Of a DNA stretch of 64,000 nucleotides, positions 1-9,713 are shown one piece after another; position 1 is the first letter of the stretch; the number at the start of each line of letters is the position of its first letter. The position numbers and the translations under genes were made by a program. The notes under the pieces were generated by a model that saw only the letters and a program-made list of their open reading frames with translations, had not been told where the DNA came from and did not search any database. The DNA comes from Arthrobacter alpinus (GTDB lineage: Bacteria > Actinomycetota > Actinomycetes > Actinomycetales > Micrococcaceae). The stretch is taken from the NCBI RefSeq assembly GCF_900105965.1, contig NZ_FNTV01000002.1, positions 186,001-250,000 of the forward strand. Direction: 5' to 3'.

Positions 1-123
1 AGCCTCGGCAATGGGCGTCCCACCCAGCACCCCGCTGCCATAGAATGCCCCCAAAGTTGCCAGCAGTACTGCAACGGCACACAGTATTCGGACAGTTACT
101 GAAGCAGAGTACGTTGTTCGCAT
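1..123 (-). CDS. N-terminal part of a membrane or secreted protein, cut by the window edge
   Basis: Reading leftward from an ATG at 121-123 there are 41 open codons to the window edge. The peptide starts MRTTYSASVTVRIL and continues into a hydrophobic stretch rich in Ala, Val and Leu, like a signal anchor. A good ribosome binding site (AAGGGGAG) lies about six bases before the start codon, which supports this start. The function cannot be told from the visible part. Confidence 0.55.
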   Translation of the reverse strand, partial: MRTTYSASVTVRILCAVAVLLATLGAFYGSGVLGGTPIAEA

Positions 124-480
124 TGCCACTCCCCTTCCCATTTTGGGACTTCACTTTTCAGAACAATGTCCATTCGACAAGTGTGAGTCATGTAACCCGT
201 AATGGATCTAGATCGGCAAGCAATCAATCTATCGAGCTGAAATGACAGGCTATACCTTGACCAATGTGAACGACGGGACCCCAGCCTCCATCCTTTACTT
301 CCCGCATAGGGTCCCACTACCAAGGAAGTGGAACACCCCTGAGCGAGACTCCGGACCTCATATTCGTTAGCCAGTAGGGTATTTCTGGACGAAGATTCGC
401 GACCACCTTTTCATGAGCTTGTCTCCTCATTTTCGCTGTATCTATTGTCTTCCTAGCGAGGTGGGGCGCATACTCAGCTT

Positions 481-519
481 GTGCTCGCTGGGGGCGCTAA
501 CGTGCTCACTGGCGAGCAC
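481..519. promoter_or_regulatory. Inverted repeat upstream of the Rhs gene
   Basis: GTGCTCGC at 481-488 and GCGAGCAC at 512-519 form perfect 8-base arms about 20 bases before the Rhs start, with a shorter nested repeat inside. It could be an operator or an mRNA hairpin. The rest of 124-539 shows no convincing gene. Confidence 0.3.
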
Positions 520-539
520 ACCATTATTGGGGGTACAGC

Positions 540-2483
540 GTGAGTGCTGTTCGGTCTCTTTTCTCTGCTCTTGTCCTTTCCTCCGTGGTTCTCACGGGGT
601 TGAGTGTGCCCGCACAGGCGACCACAGCACCGGCGACAACCCACCCACCTGGTGCACTCAAAACGACTAAACCCGTACAAAAACAGGTACCTGCTCCTGC
701 GGCAATCCGGGCGTTGCCGTTCCGGGGCTTTGCACCGATGGTGTTGCCACCGGCAACGGGGCCGGACGGGATCAAGTCCGGAAACCGGGGCGCGGCGGCG
801 ATGGTCACCCGACATCTGACCGATATGACCGCCATCTCGTTCAACCCCACGAACGGCAATGTCGTCCTGACAGGGCAGCTCCTGCACGTCAAGGGAGCCG
901 GGCATGACCTGGGGATTGGGTGGAGGTACAACTCGCTCAATGACACCCGTCCCACCCTATCTGTCGGTGGGGCCGAGGGCTCGATCACCGTCGGTACGGA
1001 TAATTCGGTAATTTTCACGGCCCCGGATGGGGGTACCTACACATTCGTATCCACCGGTGCCGGTGCCTGGTCCATGCCGCCTGGGCTGAACGCGTCTATT
1101 ACGAACTTCACCACCACGGCCGTGACCATAAGGTTCAATGACACCGGCTACAGCAATCAGTACCAGAAAGTTGGTTCCGTCTTCCGGCTGGTGTCCGAGG
1201 ACGATCAGAACGCTACGACACCGAATAAGATCACCTACACCTATAACGGTGCCGGACTGCTGACCACGATCAATGACAGCATCGGCGGCAGGCCCGTCAC
1301 CTTCACCTATGCGGATCCGAACAATGCCGAGCAGCCCTCAGCCATCCACGATGACGCCCTGTCCAGGACCATCTCACTGGAATACGACGGGCCCAGCGGG
1401 GCGATGTCAAAGATCACCGACGCCACCGGAGCAGAAATGTCCTTCGGCTACGGCTCCCCCAGCAACCGCATCACGACCATCACCGATGACGCCGGCACTG
1501 TCACGACCCTGGCCTATAACGGAACGTCCAAGAAACTCACCCAAGCCACCTACGCCACGGGCAAGCCGGTGCAAAGTGTCTACTCCTACAGCTACCCCTC
1601 TGGGACACTCACCACGGGCACTGACCCGAACGCCGCCGTCACCAGCTACGAATACAACGCCTCCAACCAGGTCACGAAGGTCACCGACCCGCTCGGTCAC
1701 ACCGGTCAGGGTACCTTCGACGGCCACGACAACCGGCTGACGTCCCTTAACGGGCTTGGCAACACCACCACCTACGCGTACAACGCGAACAACTCCCTGA
1801 CCAAGATCACCAACCCCGCCGGCGGGACCGCGGGGGCGGAGACCACCTTCAGCTACCCCTCGACAACGGGGAATCCGCTCTCGAACTACCAACCCACTGC
1901 TTCTGTCAGTAGTGAGAATCAGAGCACCGGGTACAGCTACGACGCGAACACCAATAACAAATACCAGACCACCACCCCCGGCACCGGCGGAGGCGCCGGA
2001 GGAACACCGAAGCTGAACTACCAAGGCGATGCGGCCGGAACCACCTGTGGGGCGAAGAAGGGCCAGGTGTGCAAGTCCACCGATGGCAATGGCAACATCA
2101 CCTCTTACAGTTATGGGGCGCTGGGCATGCCGACCACGATCACCGCTCCTGCCCCGCTCGGGGCCGTCACCAACGTCTATGACGACGCGTCCCGGCTCAT
2201 CACCTCCACCGACGGCAAAGGGCAGATCACCCATTACGACTACGACGACAACGACCGGCTCGTGCAAATCGATAAAGGCATCAACTGCGCCACCCACTGC
2301 GTGTCCTATCTCTACGACACCCGAGGGAACCTCACCAGCCGCGAAGACGACACCGGCTTCAGCACTTACGGTTACGACGCGCAAAACAGGCCCACCACGA
2401 AAACCATTGGTGGAGTCACGACCACCGTCAGCTACGACGGCGCCTCGAACGTGCTCTCCTTCATTGACCCGACCGGGACGTGA
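540..2483 (+). CDS. Secreted Rhs/YD-repeat protein, 5' portion (frameshifted)
   Basis: 647 residues from a GTG start. The first 30 or so residues are a Sec signal peptide ending in a VPAQA-like cleavage site, so the protein is exported. From about residue 230 on there are tyrosine/glycine-rich YD repeats (YxYDxxGN-type units), which in the Rhs family build a hollow shell around a C-terminal toxin. The frame ends at a TGA (2481-2483), while the next frame starts at 2480 and continues the same repeats without a gap. This is best read as one gene of about 1,080 residues broken by loss of one base; a ribosomal shift at the overlap is the alternative. Family assignment is secure, the toxic activity is not known. 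Confidence 0.85.
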   Translation: MSAVRSLFSALVLSSVVLTGLSVPAQATTAPATTHPPGALKTTKPVQKQVPAPAAIRALPFRGFAPMVLPPATGPDGIKSGNRGAAAMVTRHLTDMTAISFNPTNGNVVLTGQLLHVKGAGHDLGIGWRYNSLNDTRPTLSVGGAEGSITVGTDNSVIFTAPDGGTYTFVSTGAGAWSMPPGLNASITNFTTTAVTIRFNDTGYSNQYQKVGSVFRLVSEDDQNATTPNKITYTYNGAGLLTTINDSIGGRPVTFTYADPNNAEQPSAIHDDALSRTISLEYDGPSGAMSKITDATGAEMSFGYGSPSNRITTITDDAGTVTTLAYNGTSKKLTQATYATGKPVQSVYSYSYPSGTLTTGTDPNAAVTSYEYNASNQVTKVTDPLGHTGQGTFDGHDNRLTSLNGLGNTTTYAYNANNSLTKITNPAGGTAGAETTFSYPSTTGNPLSNYQPTASVSSENQSTGYSYDANTNNKYQTTTPGTGGGAGGTPKLNYQGDAAGTTCGAKKGQVCKSTDGNGNITSYSYGALGMPTTITAPAPLGAVTNVYDDASRLITSTDGKGQITHYDYDDNDRLVQIDKGINCATHCVSYLYDTRGNLTSREDDTGFSTYGYDAQNRPTTKTIGGVTTTVSYDGASNVLSFIDPTGT

Positions 2484-3784
2484 ACTACGGCTACGACGCG
2501 GCGAACCGGGGCATCACCCTGGCCGAGCCCGGCGGATCATGCCCGGCAACACCGGCTTTTCCGAACAGCACCAAGTGCACCGGCTTTGACTACGACAACG
2601 CCGACCGCCGCACCGTGACGAAATACCCTAACGGGGTCAAAAACACCACCGTCTACGACGGGCCCGGCAGAACCGCCTCGATCACCGCCACCAACACCAG
2701 CTCCACCATCCTGACCAAGCGTTCGTACACGTACACGGTGAACGGGACCAAGGACGGGGCCCTGCGTAAAACTATGACCACCGACACCGGGGCCGTCACC
2801 ACCTACTCCTATGACCCGGTGAACCGGCTGACCTCCGCGATCACCGGGGCCAGCACCGAAACCTGGGCGTATGACAAAAACGGCAACCGCACACTGGACA
2901 CCAAAACCGGCACCGCGAACGTGTACTCCGCCTTCAACGCCGCCGACCAGCTCTGCTGGGCCGGACCCAGCGCAGCCGCCTGCACCGCACCACCCACCGG
3001 GGCAGTCCCTTATAGTTACGACGCGAACGGGAACACCACCCTGGCAGGGGCAACGACCCAGACCTATAACGTCTTTGATCAATTCACCTCCAACACCAAC
3101 GGGGCAACCACCACCGCGTACAGCTACACCGGGCCGCGTAACGATGAACGCCTCACCGCCGGCGGCACCGCGTTCCTCAACGGCTCCCTAGGCCTCACCC
3201 GCCAAGCAACGGCAGGGGTAACTACTTCCTTTATCCGTGACCCCGGCGGTACTCTCATCAGTATGCGCACCAGCACCGGAGCGAGTTTCTACTACACCAC
3301 CGACGCCCTCGGCTCGATCACACTGCTCACAGACTCCGCCCAGGCCGCAGCAGCCACCTACAGCTGCGACTCCTGGGGCGTGACCACCAGCAGCGGAACC
3401 CAATCAGCAGTGAATCCCTGGACCTACGCCGGCGGGTACAACGACACCGCCAGTAGCCGTATCAAGTTCGGTGCACGCTACTACAACCCCTTCCGCGGCC
3501 GCTTCACCCAGGTCGATCCCAGTGGACAAGAAAACAACCGCTACCTCTACGCTGGGTCCAATCCGGTCAACAATACCGACCCGCTGGGACTCGATGTCTG
3601 CTATTCCTTCAACAAAGACACACCTGCTTGCGGCTGGTACGGACCGCCTGCAACCCAAGTCTTACTCAGCTGCAAACTCGGTGTAACCGGTATGGGGATT
3701 TCCTTGTTCCTTACAGGAGGAGCCGCCAGTTTGGGGTTTCTTGGTAATGGTTTCATAACATTTCTCTCATGTTTCGGCCTATGA
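2480..3784 (+). CDS. Rhs protein 3' portion with conserved core and short hydrophobic tip
   Basis: 434 residues in the +2 frame relative to the upstream part. YD repeats continue, followed by the Rhs core signature (RYYNPFRGRFTQVDP, then NRYLYAGSNPVNNTDPLGL near residues 335-370). After the core there are only about 62 residues, a usual place for a variable toxin. They are cysteine-containing and strongly hydrophobic (GMGISLFLTGGAASLGFLG), more like a membrane-active or pore-forming peptide than a nuclease. A separate start at the GTG of 2480 is possible but there is no clear ribosome binding site, so this is probably the rest of the upstream gene. Confidence 0.8.
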   Translation: MNYGYDAANRGITLAEPGGSCPATPAFPNSTKCTGFDYDNADRRTVTKYPNGVKNTTVYDGPGRTASITATNTSSTILTKRSYTYTVNGTKDGALRKTMTTDTGAVTTYSYDPVNRLTSAITGASTETWAYDKNGNRTLDTKTGTANVYSAFNAADQLCWAGPSAAACTAPPTGAVPYSYDANGNTTLAGATTQTYNVFDQFTSNTNGATTTAYSYTGPRNDERLTAGGTAFLNGSLGLTRQATAGVTTSFIRDPGGTLISMRTSTGASFYYTTDALGSITLLTDSAQAAAATYSCDSWGVTTSSGTQSAVNPWTYAGGYNDTASSRIKFGARYYNPFRGRFTQVDPSGQENNRYLYAGSNPVNNTDPLGLDVCYSFNKDTPACGWYGPPATQVLLSCKLGVTGMGISLFLTGGAASLGFLGNGFITFLSCFGL

Positions 3785-3830
3785 TGAAAGACAGTCATTA
3801 ATACACCTACGAAAGACAAGGAGGTGAAAT

Positions 3831-4097
3831 TTGATAAAGCTACGTTTTCCATCTGTAATTGAAACAATTACTTGTTCGATTGCCGGGCTTGGTGCCTGCT
3901 TCTTGCCCGGGTCGACGCCTCTATCATTCGCAGTAAAAATTGTATTGATTGTATTGCTTTTCGGTTACGCCATCGCCAATCTGGTTGCGTTTATCATAAT
4001 AGACCGTAGGGCGCCAAATGGGCAGGAAGGTCCTACCCCACCGACATTGGCGAGCGGACAAGACGGTACGAATAGCACTGAAAAGCCCATCCAGTGA
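3831..4097 (+). CDS. Small membrane protein, candidate immunity protein of the Rhs tip
   Basis: 88 residues from a TTG start preceded by a near-perfect ribosome binding site (AAGGAGGT at 3818-3825). Two hydrophobic segments (about residues 8-27 and 33-55) are followed by a polar, proline-rich tail. Its place 46 bases after an Rhs gene with a hydrophobic tip is where immunity genes sit, and a membrane protein fits a membrane-acting toxin. That role is inference from position. Confidence 0.6.
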   Translation: MIKLRFPSVIETITCSIAGLGACFLPGSTPLSFAVKIVLIVLLFGYAIANLVAFIIIDRRAPNGQEGPTPPTLASGQDGTNSTEKPIQ

Positions 4098-4240
4098 ACT
4101 ATGTCATAACAGCGTCGTAATTGTTGTTTTTCGCTCACTTTCAAGGTTGAATGACCGGAGGCGTGCAAATTATTGGTTGTTCATAATGCAATTTTTGGAA
4201 TACGGAAACCCCTAAAATTACCATCATTCTTGTCACCCTC

Positions 4241-4426
4241 GTGATGATTGCAAGCTTTTTCGCCACCTTTGATCGTTATCCACAAATATTGCTTCCATTC
4301 TTTCTTGCATTCGCCTTGATTCTTACACTCATTAATAACGCAAGAATCAAAAAAGGGCGCCCAGAAAGAAAACACAAATATTATGGACTCTCGATGATGT
4401 CAAGGGCCGTTCGTGTTTCGTGGTGA
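4241..4426 (+). CDS. Possible small hydrophobic protein
   Basis: 61 residues from a GTG; the frame is open from 4187 without a standard start codon. The middle (QILLPFFLAFALILTLI) is a membrane segment followed by a basic tail. It could be a second immunity-type protein or a remnant of one. No ribosome binding site was recognised, so support is weak. 4427-4540 shows nothing. Confidence 0.25.
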   Translation: MMIASFFATFDRYPQILLPFFLAFALILTLINNARIKKGRPERKHKYYGLSMMSRAVRVSW

Positions 4427-4540
4427 AATCTGGTTTTGTGTCGTTGAACGACCCCTTCTTTTGGTCGGCGTCCGGGCTAAGTTCGCACTCTGGTCCTAGT
4501 TCGCCTTCCGGATTTTTGGGTTCCGGTACAGAATGGGGTC

Positions 4541-4864
4541 ATGTGTGGACGATACGTAATTGCGCGGGCAGTAGGCGACCTGGTGAGCATGTTTGATGTG
4601 ATGGCAGCAGGTGACAACCTGCCGGAGCCGGCATGGAACATCAAGCCCACGAACCGGGTTCCGGTGGTGTTGGAGTCTGCCAAGGGTGAGGATGAGCCAG
4701 TACGTCGGCTGGAGGCTGGCCGGTGGTCACTCACTCCGTCATACTCCAAGGAGCTCAAAACGAAGTTCGCCACCTTCAACGCCCGCTCCGAGACGGCCGC
4801 AGAAAAGGCAACGTTCCGCGGGTCGGTCAAGAGCAAGCGCGCGATCCTGCCGGCTTATCTGTAG
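4541..4864 (+). pseudogene. SRAP (YedK/HMCES-like) gene, 5' half
   Basis: Starts MCGRYVIA: Cys2, exposed after removal of Met1, is the residue with which SRAP proteins bind abasic sites in single-stranded DNA. The family features run on through NIKPTNRVPVV and FATFNARSETA to RAILPA (codons ending 4854). There the protein is cut: two foreign codons and a stop follow. SRAP proteins are about 230-250 residues, and the missing half (starting PADFYYEW) lies at 35740-36135 on the same strand. The two halves share CCGGC at the break. I read this as one gene split by a large insertion. Confidence 0.85.
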
Positions 4865-5020
4865 CTGGCAGCGCAAAAAGTGGCGAAGGTGCAGGTCCAT
4901 CACTTGAAGTTCCGTCGTTATGTGATGACTCTTGGGGAGGACTCCTCAGGCCAAAAGTCCTCCTGCTTGGCGCCCCAGAGGCCTCAAATCAAGGACGCTT
5001 CAACCCAGTCGTAACAGAGA

Positions 5021-5060
5021 CAAGTAGGGCCGTAGAGATAAGTCTCTACGGCCCTACTTG
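5021..5060. terminator. Perfect 18-bp hairpin, likely copC terminator
   Basis: Arms CAAGTAGGGCCGTAGAGA at 5021-5038 and its exact complement at 5043-5060 leave a four-base loop (TAAG). It lies about 50 bases past the end of the copC reading frame on the minus strand. There is no T-run on either side, as is common for actinobacterial terminators. Confidence 0.55.
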
Positions 5061-5110
5061 GTGTCGGCAACCCCGAAGTATGGGGTGCCTGGAATTCGTC
5101 GTCCCTCTGG

Positions 5111-5692
5111 TTAGTCGGTGTGGCCTGCTGTTGCTTTCTTGCCTCGTCCCAGAGGGTAGGCGCCAAGAACGATGCCAGCTAGGATGACGACACCGCCAGC
5201 AAACAGCCACAGGATCGTCATGTCGTTTCCTTCGTCAGTGACGGCGACTGTTGCTTGATCTGTCGACTCGGCTGCCGGTGTTGTCGTTGAGGCGGCTGCG
5301 CCGGGTTCTGCGTAGGTGAAGGTGAATTTTCCGTCGATGGGGTGTCCGTCGGCGGAGACGGTGCGCCATTACACGGTGTGCTCGCCCGGGTGGTCGATGT
5401 CTGCAGCGATGCTGAGTGTGGGGCCGTCAGCGGTGACTTCTCCGGTGCTGATGACGTGCCCGTCTGGGGCGGTGACCTTGATCAGGCTGGTGTCGGGCAG
5501 TTCGGTGTTCGGTGCCTTGGTCAAGGTGATGGACACCTTGCCGGGGTTGGTGGTCACGGTGTCCCCGTTACTGGGGCTCGATGGTGCCAAGGCATCATGT
5601 GCCTGGGCCGGCTCTGCTGCCAGGAGTGAGGCGAGGGCCAGGGCTGTGGCGAGTGCACCAATTTTTTGGGCATGACGGAAGGAGAGCTTCAT
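5111..5692 (-). pseudogene. copC: CopC/YcnJ-type copper resistance protein with in-frame stop
   Basis: The N-terminal 107 residues hold a signal peptide ending AEPAQAH, where the new N-terminal His binds copper in CopC proteins, followed by the CopC beta-sandwich. A TAA at 5369-5371 interrupts the frame. Reading through gives the expected rest: WRTVSADGHPIDGKFTF, a Thr/Ala-rich linker, a membrane helix (ILWLFAGGVVILAGIVLG) and a basic tail ending at 5111. Changing the TAA to a tyrosine codon restores a normal protein of about 193 residues. CopC proteins carry periplasmic or cell-surface copper. The upstream 464 bases (5693-6156) show no gene. Confidence 0.8.
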
Positions 5693-6156
5693 GAGGGGTG
5701 TCCTTTCAGGACAAACTGCGCACGGGGGCAGCGAAAAATTGTGTGAGGTCGTGGCTTCTTCTACGGGGCATCAGACTCTCAGGTCCCAGGCCCTACAGGT
5801 CAGCCGGCAGTGGCGGTCCCCGGGGTGCGAGCAGATCCAAACCGACAAAGGGCACCGGGGCCGTGGCGCGACGACTCAGGGGTCGCTTGTGAAAAAGTAA
5901 AATATCCAACGCTAAGGTTTTGGAGAGCGATGTATCTGCCGTTGCTAGCCGCAGGTGTGGTCTGAATGCAAATGGTCACCAGTTCGCCAAGTTGTGAATG
6001 GCGGCGAATTATGCCGTTTTTCTAGCCGATTTGAATCTCGGTGCGCTTGTAGTTCCGTTTGATTCAGAGTTGCGGGAAGGCCAAATTTTTCCCGACTAGT
6101 CAAAGTTGTTTTTGCCTAATCTGCGCCGCATAGTTGACCCCGGATAAGGGAGAACG

Positions 6157-8271
6157 ATGCGCATGGACGTGGATACTGGCAAAGCTAGGCAGATCGAAGA
6201 AGAACAGTGTTCGATCGATGAGATGTACCAGCATCTTGACACAGACCTGAGCGGGAGACTCTCCGACCAGGCGCGGGCGATGGCTACGCCCGTTGAAGGA
6301 CCGGAAAACCACTATGGCAGGGACCTTGAAGTCTCACGGTTGGCCGAGAACATTCGCCAGCTTCGTTCAGCAGAGAGGTCCTTGTGCTTCGGACGCATCG
6401 ATGACGCCGAGCAGAGACAATCGTTGCATGTTGGCCGAATCGGGCTGCGCACGGACGCGGGGGAGCTGTTGCTCGTGGACTGGCGGGCTGAGGCCGCCCG
6501 GCCGTTCTACTCGGCCACAATGGCCTCGCCATTGGGCTTGCGCCGACGACGCCACCTGCGCTTAGGTGATCGCACGGTCCTCGATGTCAGTGATGAGATC
6601 CTTGACGGAACAGCACCGACCTCCGAGGACATCGTCGGCGATGGCCCTCTCGTCTCGGCGCTGAGGGGCGCACGGACGGGGCGGATGCGCGAGGCCGCGG
6701 CGACTCTCCAGACGGAACAGGACGAAATCGTCAGGTCACCGCATCGAGGAATCATGGTGGTCGATGGCGGACCAGGAACGGGCAAGACGATTGTCGCCCT
6801 GCATCGCGCGGCGTACGTGCTGTACGCGTTCCCGCCGATCGCCGATCGAGGGGTCCTCGTGTTCGGCCCGAACAGACGGTTCCTCACCTACATCTCCGAC
6901 GTACTGCCCTCGCTCGGTGAGAATGATGTTCAGCTGGCGACGCTGCCCGATCTTATCGGCGTGGAGGCAACGAATACCGAGCCAGACCAACCCGCACGCC
7001 TCAAAGGCTGTGCGCAGTTCGCGGACGGGCTCGCACGCTGGGTACAGGCCCGTCAGCCCCACGGCGTACCGCTCGAATTGCAGACCGCGCACGGGACGGT
7101 TGTCCTGGATTCCGACCGAGTTGACGCCGCGCGACGCAGCGCACTGCAGGGAGGCCTCGGACACAACTCCGCACGGGAACTGTTCACCGAACACGTCGTT
7201 GATGAGCTGGTGAACGAACTGGAACAGCAGACCTCAACAGAACTCTCAGACTTCGAAGCAGAGATCAAAGAGTTCCTGGGCATCGACCTCGATCGCATGT
7301 TCGCCGGGGATCGCAGGCCGGTTAGTTCCGACGGCTCTGACGTGCCCGGGGATGGTCTGGACATCGATTGGGATCTGATCCGTGAAGAACTTCTCGACGA
7401 TTCAGGTATCGACCGGATTGTGACCCGAGTCTGGCCACGGCTTCGCGCAGAGGAAGCCGTCCGGGGTCTTCTCAGGGATCGTGCTGCACTCGCCCACACA
7501 CTTCCAGACGTCTCAGAGCAGGATCTGACACTCATGGTTGGTTCCGGCCAGACGGGGTGGAGTAACGCCGATCTTGCACTGCTCGATGAAGCACGCGCAC
7601 TCGTCGACGGCCTTCCCGAGACCATTTACGGGCACATCGTTATCGACGAAGCCCAGCAGCTGTCCGAGATGCAATGGCGTATGCTGATGCGCCGCTGCCC
7701 GCAACGCTCAATGACCATTGTGGGAGACCTCGCCCAAGCCGGTCCCACGACGACCATCCGTACCTGGGGTCAGGCACTGGAACCTTTCGTTGACGAACGG
7801 TTCGCGCATCACACTCTAACCGTTAACTACCGCACCACCGCGGAGATCCTGCAGGCGACAAAGCCCTTACTCGCCCGCATTGCTCCCGAACAACGACTCT
7901 CCCGCTCCATTCGACGCGGCGAACAACCCGCCCTCATCACGGTAGCTGAAGAAGACACCGCTTCCGTGCTCAACGAGCTGATCACACACACCCAGGCGAC
8001 ACATCCCGGAGAACTAATCGGCGTCATCGCCACCGCACAACGCTCCGCCACACTGGATGCTGAAATCAGCGAGACCGAAGCCACAATCATCGCCGCACCC
8101 GACGCTCGTGGCCTGGAATTCGACACCGTAATCATCATCGACCCGGACGGGATCCAATCGGCAAACGAAGCAGGTCTCCGCGACCTCTACGTCGCACAAA
8201 CCCGAGCAACTAAACGCCTCCTCACTCTTGAGCTCACGACTAACAACACCGAGGATGAGACTCGAAAGTGA
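6157..8271 (+). CDS. HelD-like UvrD-family ATPase (RNA polymerase recycling factor type)
   Basis: 704 residues. After an N-terminal helical region with the conserved start of HelD proteins (YFGRID-like CFGRIDD, then VDWRAEAARPFY) comes a Walker A loop GGPGTGKT near residue 204, a Walker B/motif II VIDEAQQLS near 495, a motif GDLAQAG, and GLEFD near 651. These are superfamily 1 helicase motifs in the HelD arrangement. HelD removes stalled RNA polymerase from nucleic acid, and some actinobacterial members protect against rifampicin. The start has GGGAGA six bases upstream. It stands alone with no obvious partner; a mini-transposon end begins 17 bases after its stop. Confidence 0.85.
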   Translation: MRMDVDTGKARQIEEEQCSIDEMYQHLDTDLSGRLSDQARAMATPVEGPENHYGRDLEVSRLAENIRQLRSAERSLCFGRIDDAEQRQSLHVGRIGLRTDAGELLLVDWRAEAARPFYSATMASPLGLRRRRHLRLGDRTVLDVSDEILDGTAPTSEDIVGDGPLVSALRGARTGRMREAAATLQTEQDEIVRSPHRGIMVVDGGPGTGKTIVALHRAAYVLYAFPPIADRGVLVFGPNRRFLTYISDVLPSLGENDVQLATLPDLIGVEATNTEPDQPARLKGCAQFADGLARWVQARQPHGVPLELQTAHGTVVLDSDRVDAARRSALQGGLGHNSARELFTEHVVDELVNELEQQTSTELSDFEAEIKEFLGIDLDRMFAGDRRPVSSDGSDVPGDGLDIDWDLIREELLDDSGIDRIVTRVWPRLRAEEAVRGLLRDRAALAHTLPDVSEQDLTLMVGSGQTGWSNADLALLDEARALVDGLPETIYGHIVIDEAQQLSEMQWRMLMRRCPQRSMTIVGDLAQAGPTTTIRTWGQALEPFVDERFAHHTLTVNYRTTAEILQATKPLLARIAPEQRLSRSIRRGEQPALITVAEEDTASVLNELITHTQATHPGELIGVIATAQRSATLDAEISETEATIIAAPDARGLEFDTVIIIDPDGIQSANEAGLRDLYVAQTRATKRLLTLELTTNNTEDETRK

Positions 8272-8287
8272 GGGTCTGGGGCATACC

Positions 8288-9337
8288 GGCGTCTGAGGAC
8301 GAACCGTACGGGAATTCACGCTAAGGGGATATGAGAGTAGCAATCTGTTTTGAGCCCACTTTGGGTTTATCGCATCTCGAACAGGACCCAGCTCTAGCTG
8401 TGGATCTAGGGCGTGTCTCTCATATGCAGGGTGATTGTGCGGTGAAACTGGATGTATGTCGTCTTCCCTGCGTTCTCGCCGGTTGACGGATGCACAGTGA
8501 ACGAGGAGACTCAGGAAGAGGCGCAGACTGATGCGCGCGACGGTGCCTACTAGGCATCAAGATGATAGAGCGGTGGAAATGCCTGATGACGACACTGGTT
8601 TACCTCGCCATGGCGGGAACGGCGGACGAGTTTCTCGCGGCGTATGAAGGAAGCGGTGCCGCTCCGACGTCTCTGCTGCTCGACGCGCTCTCGCACTCTG
8701 ATGCTGCGAGTCGTGTCGTGAAGGCTATTCGCCTGCTCGACGATGGTGCCGATGCGACTGTCGTTAGCAATGGCAACAACGCGATCAACGTGCTCCTGGG
8801 ACAGCGGGACCACGAGGTCGAAGGCGAAGCTGCGGTACTTCAGCGACTCATTGACGGTGGTGCAGACATCAACCACCCGGATCGAAGGGGTGCGGTGCCA
8901 CTGCTGCAGATCTTGCGCATGGCGACATTGAATGATGCGGAAATGGTGCCGTACTACGACGTCATTTTCGCGCGTCCCGGCCTGGATCTTGACCGACCCG
9001 AAATGCCCAAGAATACGTCCGAGAAAACCGTCCGGGAGCGGATCTTCGCAAGTGGTGGCTTTCGACGAGTCATCATGCGCGAGCGTGTACTTGCCTATGA
9101 AGCTCAGCACGGCAGCTAAACGGAAAATCCGCGGGACCTCGCCAAAGGTTGTCGAGTAGCCTCTGGCCGAATAGCCAGCTTCTCCAACGGAATTGTGGGG
9201 ACTGCCTCTAGAAGCGATCGGGCCTAGATTGAGGAGAAAACGTTGCCCGGGGATTCCTGCCAGTAACGCCGTCCAGAATCACTGGCATGGACTGAACCTC
9301 TTAGCGTGAATTTCCGTAGGGACCATCCTGGGGGCAC
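8288..9337. mobile_element. Mini-element with Tn3-type inverted ends carrying an ankyrin-like gene
   Basis: 38-base ends at 8288-8325 and (inverted) 9300-9337 share the inner half TACGGRAATTCACGCTAAG, the typical inner end of Tn3-family repeats; the outer halves differ. There is no transposase or resolvase between them, only one gene of about 530 bases. A further short inverted pair (ATATGAGAG near 8330, CTCTCATAT near 8417) lies inside the left end and could be a recombination site remnant. This fits a non-autonomous Tn3-derived element. No target duplication was recognised. Confidence 0.5.
8586..9119 (+). CDS. Ankyrin-repeat-like protein, possible immunity protein
   Basis: About 177 residues from the ATG at 8586, chosen because GGTGGA lies eight bases upstream; an ATG at 8562 is also possible. 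Units of the form AIRLLDDGADATVVSNG and VLQRLIDGGADINHPDRRG are ankyrin-type helix-turn-helix repeats. Such short ankyrin proteins often sit among immunity genes of polymorphic toxins, and similar genes follow here, but no partner toxin is next to it. Confidence 0.6.
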   Translation: MTTLVYLAMAGTADEFLAAYEGSGAAPTSLLLDALSHSDAASRVVKAIRLLDDGADATVVSNGNNAINVLLGQRDHEVEGEAAVLQRLIDGGADINHPDRRGAVPLLQILRMATLNDAEMVPYYDVIFARPGLDLDRPEMPKNTSEKTVRERIFASGGFRRVIMRERVLAYEAQHGS

Positions 9338-9713
9338 GCAGACGCTAAAAAGCAGGCGTGGTGGGGGCGGGAGTACTGTGAGCAAAGAACCACCACGACT
9401 CCATTTGACATGGTGCTGCTCAGCAAGATGAGCCGATACCACCCACCTTGGAGGCTCTCCATCGTGTCAGTGGGCCCCGCTTGGTAGAACTCGGCCGTTC
9501 ACCGCTGGCACCGGGTCGTTCGTCTTTAAGATCTGGATCCAAAAATCCAAGAACTAGGGTCTGTCGTCAGCCTGACGCCGCCGACGAAGAAGGTCAGGGG
9601 ACAAATCTGGAAACGATGATGAAAACGCCTCGTTGTCAGGCAACACGACAACCCATGGTCATCCACTGCGACGCGCAACAACTAGTGATGTTTAGGTAGC
9701 AGCCTCTGAACCA
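9338..9713. other. No gene recognised
   Basis: Short frames on both strands lack family likeness and ribosome binding sites. GACGCTAAA just inside the left side may be the trace of another Tn3-type end. Confidence 0.3.

Noticed and set aside
1407..2384. Long minus-strand frame of 325 codons inside the Rhs gene
   Set aside because: It mirrors the YD-repeat coding strand, is full of Val/Gly low-complexity and has no family likeness.
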